Of a stretch of DNA of 64,000 nucleotides, positions 10,601 through 23,384 are shown one piece after another. Under the pieces are notes generated by a model. That model did not search any database. It was given only the letters and a program-made list of their open reading frames with translations, and had not been told where the DNA came from. The stretch comes from Antitrichia curtipendula (Eukaryota > Streptophyta > Bryopsida > Hypnales > Leucodontaceae): assembly GCA_951230915.1 (NCBI GenBank), contig OX579637.1:31930001-31994000 (forward strand). The letters are read 5' to 3'. Numbering within the stretch: position 1 is the stretch's first letter; every line of letters begins with the position of its first letter. The position numbers were made by a program, and so were the translations under genes.

Positions 10601-13000
10601 ACTAAATTGAATCAAGTCATTCCAAATATTTTACATCAATTACATCATGTGAAGCCCAGAAAAAAATGGAGACAAAATTGAATCAAGTCATTCCTAAAAA
10701 TTTCCACCAATTACATCATGTGAAGCCTAAAATAATTGGAGACTAAAGTGAATCAAGTCATTCCAAATACTTTCTACCAATACCATCATGTGAAGCCCAA
10801 AAAAATTGGAAACTAAGTTGAATCTAGTCATTCAAAATATTTTCCACCAATTACATCATGTGAAGCCTAAAAAAAATGGAGACTAAATTGAATCAAGTCA
10901 TTCCAAATATTTTCCACCAATTACATCATGTGAAGCCCAAAAAAATTGGAGACTAAGTTGAATCTAGTCATTCCTAATATTTTCCACCAATTACATCATG
11001 TGAAGCCCAAAATAAAATGGAGACTAAATTGAATCAAGTCATTCCAAATATTTTCCACCAATTACATCATGTGAAGCCTAAAAAAAACTTGGAGACTAAA
11101 TTGAATCAAGTCATTCCGAATATTCTCCACCAATTACAACATGTGAAGCCTAAAAAAATTGGAGACTACATTGAATCAAGTCATTCCAAATATTTTCCAC
11201 TAATTACATCATGTGAAGCCTAAAAAAATTGGAGACTACATTGAATCAAGTCATTCCAAATATTTTCCACCAATTACATCATGTGAAGCCTAAAAAAAAC
11301 TTGGAGACTAAATTGAATCAAGTCATTCCGAATATTCTCCACCAATTACAACATGTGAAGCCTAAAAAATTTGGAGACTAAATTGAATCAAGTCCTTCCA
11401 AATATTTTCCACCAATTACATCATGTGAAGCCTAAAAAAATTGGAGACTAAATTGAATCAAGTCATTCCAAATATTTTCCACCAATTACATCATCTGAAG
11501 CCTAAAAAAATTGGAGACTAAATTGAATCAAGTCATTCCAAATATTTTCCACCAATAACATCATGTGAAGCCTAAAAAAAACTTGGAGACTAAATTGAAT
11601 CAAGTCATTCCGAATATTCTCCACCAATTACAACATGTGAAGCCTAAAAAATTTAAAGACTAAATTGAATCAAGTCCTTCCAAATATTTTCCACCAATTA
11701 CATCATGTGAAGCCTAAAAAAATTGGAGACTAAATTGAATCAAGTCATTCCAAATATTTTCCACCAATTACATCATGTGAAGCCTAAAAAAATTAGAGAC
11801 TAAATTGAATCAAGTCATTCCAAATATTCTACATCAATTACATCATGTGAAGCCCAGAAAAAAATGGAGACAAAATTGCATCAAGTCATTCCTAATAATT
11901 TCCACCAATTACATCATGTGAAGCCTAAAATAATTGGAGACTAAAGTGAATCAAGTCATTCCAAATACTTTCTACCAATACCATCATGTGAAGCCCAAAA
12001 AAATTGGAAACTAAGTTGAATCTAGTCATTCAAAATATTTTCCACCAATTACATCATGTGAAGCCTAAAAAAAATGGAGACTAAATTGAATCAAGTCATT
12101 CTAAATATTTTCCACCAATTACATCATGTGAAGCCCAAAAAAATTGGATACTACATTGAATCAAGTCATTCCAAATATTTTCCACCAATTACATCATGTG
12201 AAGCCCAAAATAAAATGGAGACTAAATTGAATCAAGTCATTCCAAATATTTTCCACCAATTACATCATGTGAAGCCTAAAAAAAACTTGGAGACTAAATT
12301 GAATCAAGTCATTCCGAATATTCTCCACCAATTACAACATGTGAAGCCTAAAAAATTTAAAGACTAAATTGAATCAAGTCCTTCCAAATATTTTCCACCA
12401 ATTACATCATGTGAAGCCTAAAAAAATTGGAGACTAAATTGAATCAAGTCATTCCAAATATTTTCCACCAATTACATCATGTGAAGCCTAAAAAAATTGG
12501 AGACTAAATTGAATCAAGTCATTCCAAATATTTTACATCAATTACATCATGTAAAGCCCAGAAAAAAATGGAGACAAAATTGAATCAAGTCATTCCTAAT
12601 AATTTCCACCAATTACATCATGTGAAGCCTAAAATAATTGGACACTAAAGTGAATCAAGTCTTTCCAAATACTTTCTACCAATACCATCATGTGAAGCCT
12701 AAAAAAAATGGAGACTAAATTGAATCAAGTCATTCTAAATATTTTCCACCAATTACATCATGTGAAGCCTAAAAAATTTGGAGGCTACATTGAATTAAGT
12801 CATTCCAAATATTTTCCACCAATTACATCATGTGAAGCCTAAAAAAAAAGGAGACTACATTGAATCAAGTCATTCCAAATATTTTCCACCAATTACATCA
12901 TGTGAAGCCCAAAAGAAAATGGAGACTAAATTGAATCAAGTCATTCCAAATATTTTCCACCAATTACATCATGTGAAGCCTAAAATAATTGGAGAATAAA
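7640..13000 (+). repeat. Higher-order block tagged by TTTAAAG and TACCAATACC, four copies at 39-, 17- and 10-monomer spacings
   Basis: TTTAAAGAC linkers lie at 7,710, 10,454, 11,652 and 12,356. The ACTTTCTACCAATACC variant lies at 8,031, 10,775, 11,973 and 12,677. Both markers give the same spacings (2,744, 1,198 and 704 bp), so each block is copied as a unit of at least 320 bp. Between the markers every copy has the same order: GTCCTTCC, TTGGAGAC, TTAGAGAC (TTGGAGAC in the last copy), TTTACATCAA, then CCTAATAATTTCC or a near variant. Confidence 0.87.
9471..9541 (+). repeat. Example of the 71-bp monomer class (GCCC linker)
   Basis: From one GGAGAC to the next this copy is 71 bp. Class members have GCCC in place of GCCT, followed by AGAAAAAAATGG, AAAAAAAAATGG, AGAAAATAATGG or AAAAAAAAATAGAG. 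The change removes the AATTGG arm that pairs with CCAATT in the 70-bp class. It also creates an ATG at the monomer start, and all predicted short reading frames in the window begin at an ATG or depend on a linker of this kind. Members are spread through all domains, usually as single copies between 70-bp copies. Confidence 0.9.
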
Positions 13001-13599
13001 GTGAATCAAGTCATTCCAAATACTTTCTACCAATTACATCATGTGAAGCCCAAAAAAATTGGAGACTAAGTTGAATCTAGTCATTCAAAATACTTTCCAC
13101 CAATTACATCATGTGAAGCCTAAAAAAAATGGAGACTAAATTGAATCAAGTCATTCCAAATATTTTCCACCAATTACATCATGTGAAGCCCAAAAAAAAA
13201 TAGAGGCTAAATTGAATCAAGTTAATCCAAATATTTTACACCAATTGCACCATGTGAAGCCTAAAAAAATTGGAGACTAAATTGAATCAAGTCATTCCAA
13301 ATATTTTCCACCAATTACATCATGTGAAGCCTAAAAGAATTGGAGACCAAATTGAATCACGTCATTCCAAATATTTTCCACCAATTACATCATGTGAAGC
13401 CTAAAAAAAAAGGAGACTATATTGAATCAAGTCATTCCAAATATTTTCCACCAATTACATCATGTGAAGCCCAAAAAAAAATGGAGACTAAATTGAATCA
13501 AGTCATTCAAAATATTTTCCACCAATTACTTCATGTGAAGCCCGAAAAAAAATGGAGACTAAATTGAACGAAGTCATTCCAAATATTTTCTATCAATTA

Positions 13600-14240
13600 C
13601 ATCATGTGAAGCCCAAAAAAATTGGAGACTAAGTTGAATCTAGTCATTCAAAATATTTTCCACCAATTACATCATGTGAAGCCTAAAAAAAATGGAGACT
13701 AAATTGATTCAAGTCATTCCAAATATTTTCCACCAATTACATCATGTGAAGCCTAAAATAATTGGAGACTAAAGTGAATCAAGTCATTCCAAATACTTTC
13801 TACCAATTACATCATGTGAAGCCCAAAAAAATTGGAGACTAAGTTGAATCTAGTCATTCAAAATATTTTCCACCAATTACATCATGTGAAGCCTAAAAAA
13901 AATGGAGACTAAATTGATTCAAGTCATTCCAAATATTTTCCACCAATTACATCATGTGAAGCCTAAAATAATTGGAGACTAAAGTGAATCAAGTCATTCC
14001 AAATACTTTCTACCAATTACATCATGTGAAGCCCAAAAGAATTGGAGACTAAGTTGATTCTAGTCATTCAAAATATTTTCCACCAATTACATCATGTGAA
14101 GCCTAAAAAAAATGGAGACTAAATTGAATGAAGTCATTCCAAATATTTTCCTCCAAATACATCGTGTGAAGCCTAAAATAATTGGAGACTAAAGTGAATC
14201 AAGTCATTCCAAATACTTTCTACCAATTACATCATGTGAA
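13600..14240 (+). repeat. Regular trimer higher-order repeat, 210 bp, three units
   Basis: The GCCTAAAATA linker starts at 13,751, 13,961 and 14,171, exactly 210 bp apart. Each unit has three copies: AAAGTGAATC with ACTTTCTACC; AAGTTGAATCTAG or AAGTTGATTCTAG with CATTCAAAAT; and an AATGGAGAC copy with AAATTGATTC (first two units) or AAATTGAATG (third). The first two copies also occur as a linked pair throughout the window, so this looks like a small tandem expansion of a widespread module. Confidence 0.85.
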
Positions 14241-14520
14241 GCCTAAAAAAATTGGAGACTACATTGAATCAAGTCATTCCAAATATCTTCCACCAATTAC
14301 ATCATGTGAAGCCTAAAAAAATTGGAGACTAAATTGAATCAAGTCATTCCAAATATTCTCCACCAATTACATCATGTGAAGCCTAAAAAAATTGGAGAGT
14401 AAATTGAACCAAGTCATTCCAAATATTTTCTACCAATTACATCATGTGAAGCCTAAAAAAATTGGAGACTAAATTGAATCAAGTCATTCCAAATATTTTC
14501 CACCAATTACATCATGTGAA

Positions 14521-15390
14521 GCCCAGAAAAAAATGAAGACTAAATTGAATCAAGTCACTCCAATTATTTTCCACCAATTACATCATGGGAAGCCTAAAAT
14601 AACTGGAGACTACATTGAATCAAGTCATTCCAAATAATTTCAACCAATTACATCATGTGAAGCCTAAAAAAAAATGGAGACAAAATTCAATCAAGTCATT
14701 CCAAATATTTTCCACCAATTACATCATGTGAAGCCCAAAAAAAACGGAGACTAAATTGAATCAAGTCATTCCAAATATTTTCAACCAATTACATCATGTG
14801 CAGCCCAAAAAAAATGAAGACTAAATTGAATCAAGTCATTCCAAATATTTTCTACAAATTACATCATTTGAAGCCCAAAAAATAATGGAGACTAAGTTGA
14901 ACCAAGTCATTCCAAATATTTTCTACCAATTATATCATGAGAAGCCTAAAATAATTGGAGACTCTATTGAATCAAGTCATTCCAAATATTCTCCACCAAT
15001 TATATCATGTGAAGCCTAAAAAAATTGGAGACTAAATTCAATCAAGTCCTTCCAAATATTTTCCACCAATTACATCATGTGAAGCCCAAAAAAAATGGAG
15101 ACTGAGTTGAATCAAGTCATTCCAAATATTTTCTACCAATTACATCATGAGAAGCCCAAAAACATTGGAGACTAAATTGAATCAAGTCATTCCAAATAAT
15201 TTCCACCAATTACATCATGTGAAGCCTAAAAAAATTGGAGACTACATTAAATCAAGTCATTCCAAATATTTTCCACCAATTACATCATGAGAAGCCCAAA
15301 AAAATTGGAGACTAAATTGAATCAAGTCATTCCAAATAATTTCCACCAATTACATCATGTGAAGCCCAAATTAATTGGAGACTAAATTGA
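14521..15390 (+). repeat. Diverged monomer island between domains
   Basis: About 12 consecutive monomers carry many private changes: CACTCCAATTATT, CATCATGGGAAG, TTTCAACC, GTGCAGCCC, TCTACAAATT, CATTTGAAG, TATATCATG, ATGAGAAGCC, GACTCTATTG and GACTGAGTTG. I found no second copy of the block in the window, unlike its surroundings. It resembles an older segment that escaped recent homogenisation, or an edge between two expansion centres. The boundaries are estimates. Confidence 0.7.
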
Positions 15391-17030
15391 ATCAAGTTAT
15401 TCCAAACACTTTCTACCAATTACATCATGTGAAGCCCAAAAAAATTGGAGACTAAGTTGAATCAAGTCATTCCAAATATTTTCCACCAATTACATCATGT
15501 GAAGCCTAATAAAATTGGACACTAAATTGAATCAAGTCATTCCAAATATTTTCCACCAATTACATCATGTGAAGCCTAAAAAAATTGGAGTCTAAATTGA
15601 ATCAAGTCATTCCAAATATTTTCCACCAATTACATCATGTGAAGCCTAAAAAAAATGGAGACTAAATTGAATCAAGTCATTCCAAATATTTTCCACCAAT
15701 TACATCATGTGAAGCCCAGAAAATAATGGAGACAAAATTGAATCAAGTTATTCCAAACACTTTCTACCAATTACATCATGTGAAGCCCAAAAAAATTGGA
15801 GACTAAGTTGAATCAAGTCATTCCAAATATTTTCCACCAATTACATCATGTGAAGCCTAATAAAATTGGACACTAAATTGAATCAAGTCATTCCAAATAT
15901 TTTCCACAAATTACATCATGTGAAGCCTAAAAAAATTGGAGTCTAAATTGAATCAAGTCATTCCAAATATTTTCCACCAATTACATCATGTGAAGCCTAA
16001 AAAAAATGGAGACTAAATTGAATCAAGTCATTCCAAATATTTTCCACCAATTACATCATGTGAAGCCTAAAAAAATTGGAGACTACATTGAATCAAGTCA
16101 TTCCAAATATTTTCCACCAATTACATCATGTGAAGCCTAAAAAAAAAGGAGACTAAATTGAATCAAGTCATTCCAAATATTTTCCACCAATTACATCATG
16201 TGAAGCCCAAAAAAATTGGAGACTGAGTTGAATCAAGTCATTCCAAATATTTTCCACCAATTACATCATGTGAAGCCTAATAAAATTGGACACTAAATTG
16301 AATCAAGTCATTCCAAATATTTTCCACCAATTACATCATGTGAAGCCCAGAAAAAAACGGAGACAAAATTGAATCAAGTCATTCCAAATATCTTCCACCA
16401 ATTACATCATGTGAAGCCTAAAAAAATTGGAGGCTAAATTGAATCAAGTCATTCCAAATATTTTCCACCAATTACATCATGTGAAGCCTAAAAAAAATGG
16501 AGACTAAATTGATTCAAGTTAATCCAAATATTTTACACCAATTGCACCATGTGAAGCCTAAAAAAATTGGAGACTAAATTGAATCAAGTCATTCCAAATA
16601 TTTTCCACCAATTACATCATGTGAAGCCTAAAAAAATTGGAGGCTAAATTGAATCAAGTCATTCCAAATATTTTCCACCAATTACATCATGTGAAGCCTA
16701 AAAAAAACTTGGAGACTAAATTGAATCAAGTCATTCCGAATATTCTCCACCAATTACAACATGTGAAGCCTAAAAAAATTGGAGACTAAATTGAATCAAG
16801 TCATTCCGAATATTCTCCAGCAATTACAACATGTGAAGCCTAAAAAATTTGGAGACTAAATTGAATCAAGTCCTTCCGAATATTTTCCACCAATTACATC
16901 ATGTGAAGCCTAAAAAAATTGGAGACTAAATTGAATCAAGTCATTCCAAATATTTTACATCAATTACATCATGTGAAGCCCAGAAAAAAATGGAGACAAA
17001 ATTGAATCAAGTCATTCCTAATAATTTCCA
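15390..17030 (+). repeat. Local 351-bp (5-monomer) and 420-bp (6-monomer) duplications, then transition to domain B
   Basis: The TTCCAAACAC variant occurs at 15,400 and 15,751 (351 bp). GAAGCCTAATAAAATTGGAC occurs at 15,501, 15,852 and 16,272 (351 and 420 bp). After about 16,680 the copies take on the AAAACTTGG, CCGAATATTCTCC and TTTACATC series typical of domain B. No unique sequence is present. Confidence 0.82.
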
Positions 17031-20000
17031 CCAATTACATCATGTGAAGCCTAAAAAAATTGGAGACTACATTGAATCAAGTCATTCCAAATATTTTCCA
17101 CCAATTACATCATGTGAAGCCTAAAAAAATTGGAGACTACATTGAATCTAGTCGTTCCAAATATTTTCCACCAATTACATCATGTGAAGCCCAGAAAAAA
17201 ATGGAGACAAAATTGAATCAAGTCATTCCTAATAATTTCCACCAATTACATCATGTGAAGCCTAAAAAAGTTGGAGACTAAATTGAATCAAGTCCTTCCA
17301 AATATTTTCCACCAATTACATCATGTGAAGCCTAAAAAAATTGGAGACTAAATTGAATCAAGTCATTCCAAATATTTTCCACCAATTACAACATGTGAAG
17401 CCCAGAAAAAAATGGAGACAAAATTGAATCAAGTCATTCCTAATAATTTCCACCAATTACATCATGTGAAGCCTAAAAAAATTGGAGACCTCATTGAATC
17501 AAGTCATTCCAAATATTTTCCACCAATTACATCATGTGAACCCTAAAAAAATTGGAGACTATATTGAATCTAGTCATTCCAAATATTTTCCACCAATTAC
17601 ATCATGTGAAGCCTGAAAAAAACTTGGAGACTAAATTGAATCAAGTCATTCCGAATATTCTCCACCAATTACAACATGTGAAGCCTAAAAAATTTGGAGA
17701 CTAAATTCAATCAAGTCCTTCCAAATATTTTCCACCAATTACATCATGTGAAGCCTAAAAAAACTGGAGACTAAATTGAATCAAGTCATTCCAAATATTT
17801 TCCACCAATTACATCATGTGAAGCCTAAAAAAATTGGAGACTAAATTGAATCAAGTCATTCCAAATATTTTACATCAATTACATCATGTGGAGCCCAGAA
17901 AAAAATGGAGACAAAATTGAATCAAGTCATTCCTAATAATTTCCACCAATTACATCATGTGAAGCCTAAAAAAATTGGAGACTACATTGAATCAAGTCAT
18001 TCCAAATATTTTCCACCAATTACATCATGTGAAGCCTAAAAAAAAAGGAGACTAAATTGAATCAAGTCATTCCAAATATATTCCACCAATTACATCATGT
18101 GAAGCCCAAAAAAGAATGGAGACTAAATTGAATCAAGTCATTCCAAATATTTTCCACCAATTACATCATGTGAAGCCTAAAAAAATTGGAGACTAAATTG
18201 AATCAAGTCATTCCAAATATTTTCCACCAATTACATCATGTGAAGCCCAAAAAAGAATGGAGACTAAATTGAATCAAGTCATTCCAAATATTTTCCACCA
18301 ATTACATCATGTGAAGCCTAAAATAATTGGAGACTAAAGTGAATCAAGTCATTCCAAATACTTTCTACCAATTACATCATGTGAAGCCCAATAAAATTGG
18401 AGACTAAGTTGAATCTAGTCATTCAAAATATTTTCCACCAATTACATCATGTGAAGCCTAAAAAAAATGGAGACTAAATTGAATCAAGTCATTCCAAATA
18501 TTTTCCACCAATTACATCATGTGAAGCCCAAAAAAAAATAGAGGCTAAATTGAATCAAGTCAATCCAAATATTTTACACCAATTGCACCATGTGTAGCCT
18601 AAAAAAATTGAAGACTAAATTGAATCAAGTCATTCCAAATATTTTCCACCAATTACATCATGTGAAGCCTAAAAAAATTGGAGACTAAATTGAATCAAGT
18701 CATTCCAAATATTTTCCACCAATTACATCATGTGAAGCCCAGAAAATAATGGAGACAAAATTGAATCAAGTCATTCCAAATATTTTCCACCAATTACATC
18801 ATGTGAAGCCTAAAAAAATTGGAGACTACATTGAATCTAGTCATTCCAAATATTTTCCACCAATTACATCATGTGAAGCCTAAAAAAAACTTGGAGACTA
18901 AATTGAATCAAGTCATTCCGAATATTCTCCACCAATTACAACATGTGAAGCCTAAAAAATTTGGAGACTAAATTGAATCAAGTCCTTCCAAATATTTTCC
19001 ACCAATTACATCATGTGAAGCCTAAAAAAATTGGAGACTATATTGAATCAAGTCATTCCAAATATTTTCCACCAATTACATCATGTGAAGCCTAAAAAAA
19101 TTGGAGACTAAATTGAATCAAGTCATTCCAAATATTTTACATCAATTACATCATGTGAAGCCCAGAAAAAAATGGAGACAAAATTGAATCAAGTCATTCC
19201 TAATAATTTCCACCAATTACATCATGTGAAGCCTAAAAAAATTCGAGACTAAGTTGAATCTAGTCATTCCAAATATTTTCCACCAATTACATCATGTGAA
19301 GCCCAAAAAAAAATAGAGGCTAAATTGAATCAAGTCAATCCAAATATTTTACACCAATTGCACCATGTGAAGCCTAAAAAAATTGGAGACTAAATTGAAT
19401 CAAGTCATTCCAAATACTTTCTACCAATTACATCATGTGAAGCCCAAGAAAATTGGAGACTAAGTTGAATCTAGTCATTCAAAATATTTTCCACCAATTA
19501 CATCATGTGAAGCCTAAAAAAAATGGAGACTAAATTGAATCAAGTCATTCCAAATATTTTCCACCAATTACATCATGTGAAGCCCAAAAAAAAATAGAGA
19601 CTAAATTGAATCAAGTCAATCCAAATATTTTACACCAATTGCACCATGTGAAGCCTAAAAAAATTGGAGACTAAATTGAATCAAGTCATTCCAAATAATT
19701 TCCACCAATTACATCATGTGAAGCGCAGAAAATAATGGAGACTAAATTGAATCAAGTCATTCCTAATATTTTCCACCAATTACATCATGTGAAGCCTAAA
19801 AAAAATGGAGACTAAATTGAATCAAGTCATTCCAAATATTCTTCACCAATTACATCATGTGAAGCCTAAAAAAATTGGAGACTAAATTGAACCAAGTCAT
19901 TCCAAATATTTTCCACCAATTACATCATGTGAAGCCTAAAAAAATTGGAGACTAAATTGAATCAAGTCATTCCAAATATTTTCCACCAATTACATCATGT

Positions 20001-20077
20001 GAAGCCCAGAAAAAAATTGGAACAAAATTGAATCAAGTCATTCCTAATATTTTCCACCAATTACATCATGTGAAGCC
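17030..20077 (+). repeat. Domain B segment copy 1 (3,307-bp offset to copy 2)
   Basis: Matches 20,337-23,384 position for position at an offset of 3,307 bp. I noticed only a handful of substitutions, for example AGTCGTTCC versus AGTCATTCC near 17,151, TAAATTCAATC versus TAAATTGAATC near 17,705, and CCCAATAAAATTGG versus CCCAAAAAAATTGG near 18,388. This suggests well over 99% identity. It contains about 43 monomers. Confidence 0.86.
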
Positions 20078-20336
20078 CAAAAAAAAATAGAGACTAAATT
20101 GAATCATGTCTTTCCAAATATTCACCACCAATTACAACATGTGAAGCCTAAAAAATTTGGAGACTAAATTGAATCAAGTCATTCCAAATATTTTCCACCA
20201 ATTACATCATGTGAAGCCTAAAAAAATTGGATACTAAATTGAATCAAGTCATTCCAAATATTTTCCACCAATTACATCATGTGAAGCCTAAAAAAAATGG
20301 AGACTAAATTGAATCAAGTCATTCCAAATATTTTAC

Positions 20337-23300
20337 ACCAATTACATCATGTGAAGCCTAAAAAAATTGGAGACTACATTGAATCAAGTCATTCCAAATA
20401 TTTTCCACCAATTACATCATGTGAAGCCTAAAAAAATTGGAGACTACATTGAATCTAGTCATTCCAAATATTTTCCACCAATTACATCATGTGAAGCCCA
20501 GAAAAAAATGGAGACAAAATTGAATCAAGTCATTCCTAATAATTTCCACCAATTACATCATGTGAAGCCTAAAAAAGTTGGAGACTAAATTGAATCAAGT
20601 CCTTCCAAATATTTTCCACCAATTACATCATGTGAAGCCTAAAAAAATTGGAGACTAAATTGAATCAAGTCATTCCAAATATTTTCCACCAATTACAACA
20701 TGTGAAGCCCAGAAAAAAATGGAGACAAAATTGAATCAAGTCATTCCTAATAATTTCCACCAATTACATCATGTGAACCCTAAAAAAATTGGAGACCTCA
20801 TTGAATCAAGTCATTCCAAATATTTTCCACCAATTACATCATGTGAACCCTAAAAAAATTGGAGACTATATTGAATCTAGTCATTCCAAATATTTTCCAC
20901 CAATTACATCATGTGAAGCCTGAAAAAAACTTGGAGACTAAATTGAATCAAGTCATTCCGAATATTCTCCACCAATTACAACATGTGAAGCCTAAAAAAT
21001 TTGGAGACTAAATTGAATCAAGTCCTTCCAAATATTTTCCACCAATTACATCATGTGAAGCCTAAAAAAACTGGAGACTAAATTGAATCAAGTCATTCCA
21101 AATATTTTCCACCAATTACATCATGTGAAGCCTAAAAAAATTGGAGACTAAATTGAATCAAGTCATTCCAAATATTTTACATCAATTACATCATGTGGAG
21201 CCCAGAAAAAAATGGAGACAAAATTGAATCAAGTCATTCCTAATAATTTCCACCAATTACATCATGTGAAGCCTAAAAAAATTGGAGACTACATTGAATC
21301 AAGTCATTCCAAATATTTTCCACCAATTACATCATGTGAAGCCTAAAAAAAAAGGAGACTAAATTGAATCAAGTCATTCCAAATATATTCCACCAATTAC
21401 ATCATGTGAAGCCCAAAAAAGAATGGAGACTAAATTGAATCAAGTCATTCCAAATATTTTCCACCAATTACATCATGTGAAGCCTAAAAAAATTGGAGAC
21501 TAAATTGAATCAAGTCATTCCAAATATTTTCCACCAATTACATCATGTGAAGCCCAAAAAAGAATGGAGACTAAATTGAATCAAGTCATTCCAAATATTT
21601 TCCACCAATTACATCATGTGAAGCCTAAAATAATTGGAGACTAAAGTGAATCAAGTCATTCCAAATACTTTCTACCAATTACATCATGTGAAGCCCAAAA
21701 AAATTGGAGACTAAGTTGAATCTAGTCATTCAAAATATTTTCCACCAATTACATCACGTGAAGCCTAAAAAAAATGGAGACTAAATTGAATCAAGTCATT
21801 CCAAATATTTTCCACCAATTACATCATGTGAAGCCCAAAAAAAAATAGAGGCTAAATTGAATCAAGTCAATCCAAATATTTTACACCAATTGCACCATGT
21901 GTAGCCTAAAAAAATTGAAGACTAAATTGAATCAAGTCATTCCAAATATTTTCCACCAATTACATCATGTGAAGCCTAAAAAAATTGGAGACTAAATTGA
22001 ATCAAGTCATTCCAAATATTTTCCACCAATTACATCATGTGAAGCCCAGAAAATAATGGAGACAAAATTGAATCAAGTCATTCCAAATATTTTCCACCAA
22101 TTACATCATGTGAAGCCTAAAAAAATTGGAGACTACATTGAATCTAGTCATTCCAAATATTTTCCACCAATTACATCATGTGAAGCCTAAAAAAAACTTG
22201 GAGACTAAATTGAATCAAGTCATTCCGAATATTCTCCACCAATTACAACATGTGAAGCCTAAAAAATTTGGAGACTAAATTGAATCAAGTCCTTCCAAAT
22301 ATTTTCCACCAATTACATCATGTGAAGCCTAAAAAAATTGGAGACTATATTGAATCAAGTCATTCCAAATATTTTCCACCAATTACATCATGTGAAGCCT
22401 AAAAAAATTGGAGACTAAATTGAATCAAGTCATTCCAAATATTTTACATCAATTACATCATGTGAAGCCCAGAAAAAAATGGAGACAAAATTGAATCAAG
22501 TCATTCCTAATAATTTCCACCAATTACATCATGTGAAGCCTAAAAAAATTCGAGACTAAGTTGAATCTAGTCATTCCAAATATTTTCCACCAATTACATC
22601 ATGTGAAGCCCAAAAAAAAATAGAGGCTAAATTGAATCAAGTCAATCCAAATATTTTACACCAATTGCACCATGTGAAGCCTAAAAAAATTGGAGACTAA
22701 ATTGAATCAAGTCATTCCAAATACTTTCTACCAATTACATCATGTGAAGCCCAAAAAAATTGGAGACTAAGTTGAATCTAGTCATTCAAAATATTTTCCA
22801 CCAATTACATCATGTGAAGCCTAAAAAAAATGGAGACTAAATTGAATCAAGTCATTCCAAATATTTTCCACCAATTACATCATGTGAAGCCCAAAAAAAA
22901 ATAGAGACTAAATTGAATCAAGTCAATCCAAATATTTTACACCAATTGCACCATGTGAAGCCTAAAAAAATTGGAGACTAAATTGAATCAAGTCATTCCA
23001 AATAATTTCCACCAATTACATCATGTGAAGCGCAGAAAATAATGGAGACTAAATTGAATCAAGTCATTCCTAATATTTTCCACCAATTACATCATGTGAA
23101 GCCTAAAAAAAATGGAGACTAAATTGAATCAAGTCATTCCAAATATTCTTCACCAATTACATCATGTGAAGCCTAAAAAAATTGGAGACTAAATTGAACC
23201 AAGTCATTCCAAATATTTTCCACCAATTACATCATGTGAAGCCTAAAAAAATTGGAGACTAAATTGAATCAAGTCATTCCAAATATTTTCCACCAATTAC

Positions 23301-23384
23301 ATCATGTGAAGCCCAGAAAAAAATTGTAACAAAATTGAATCAAGTCATTCCTAATATTTTCCACCAATTACATCATGTGAAGCC
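20337..23384 (+). repeat. Domain B segment copy 2
   Basis: Second copy of the 3.05-kb block. Its private changes include GAACCC at 20,776, CATCACGTG near 21,753 and ATTGTAAC near 23,325. The match ends near 23,384, where copy 1 continues into a GCCC + A9 + TAGAG linker but this copy goes into GCCT + A7 + TTGG. From that point the sequence repeats copy 2 itself at an offset of 2,252 bp. Confidence 0.85.

Larger units (their letters stand above)
1..14520 (+). repeat. Array domain A: patchwork of short and medium higher-order duplications
   Basis: Domain A is defined by variants that are rare or absent in the middle of the window: TTTCACCATG copies (0.58-3.0 kb), ATCATATGAAG, CATTCGTAAT, AATGAAGTC, GGAGATTACATTG and the TACCAATACC series. 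It has no single repeating higher-order unit. Instead there are overlapping duplications of 3, 4, 6, 9, 13, 22 and 39 monomers. It shares the module order GTCAATCC/GCACCATG, AAAGTGAATC/ACTTTCTACC and AAGTTGAATCTAG with domain B. No non-satellite sequence lies within it. The right edge is set where private mutations suddenly become dense. Confidence 0.75.

Noticed and set aside
13340..13380. CACGTC as a promoter or bZIP operator
   Set aside because: There is no gene nearby to regulate. The site is a point variant of the satellite copied with its block, so it is noted as a variant only.
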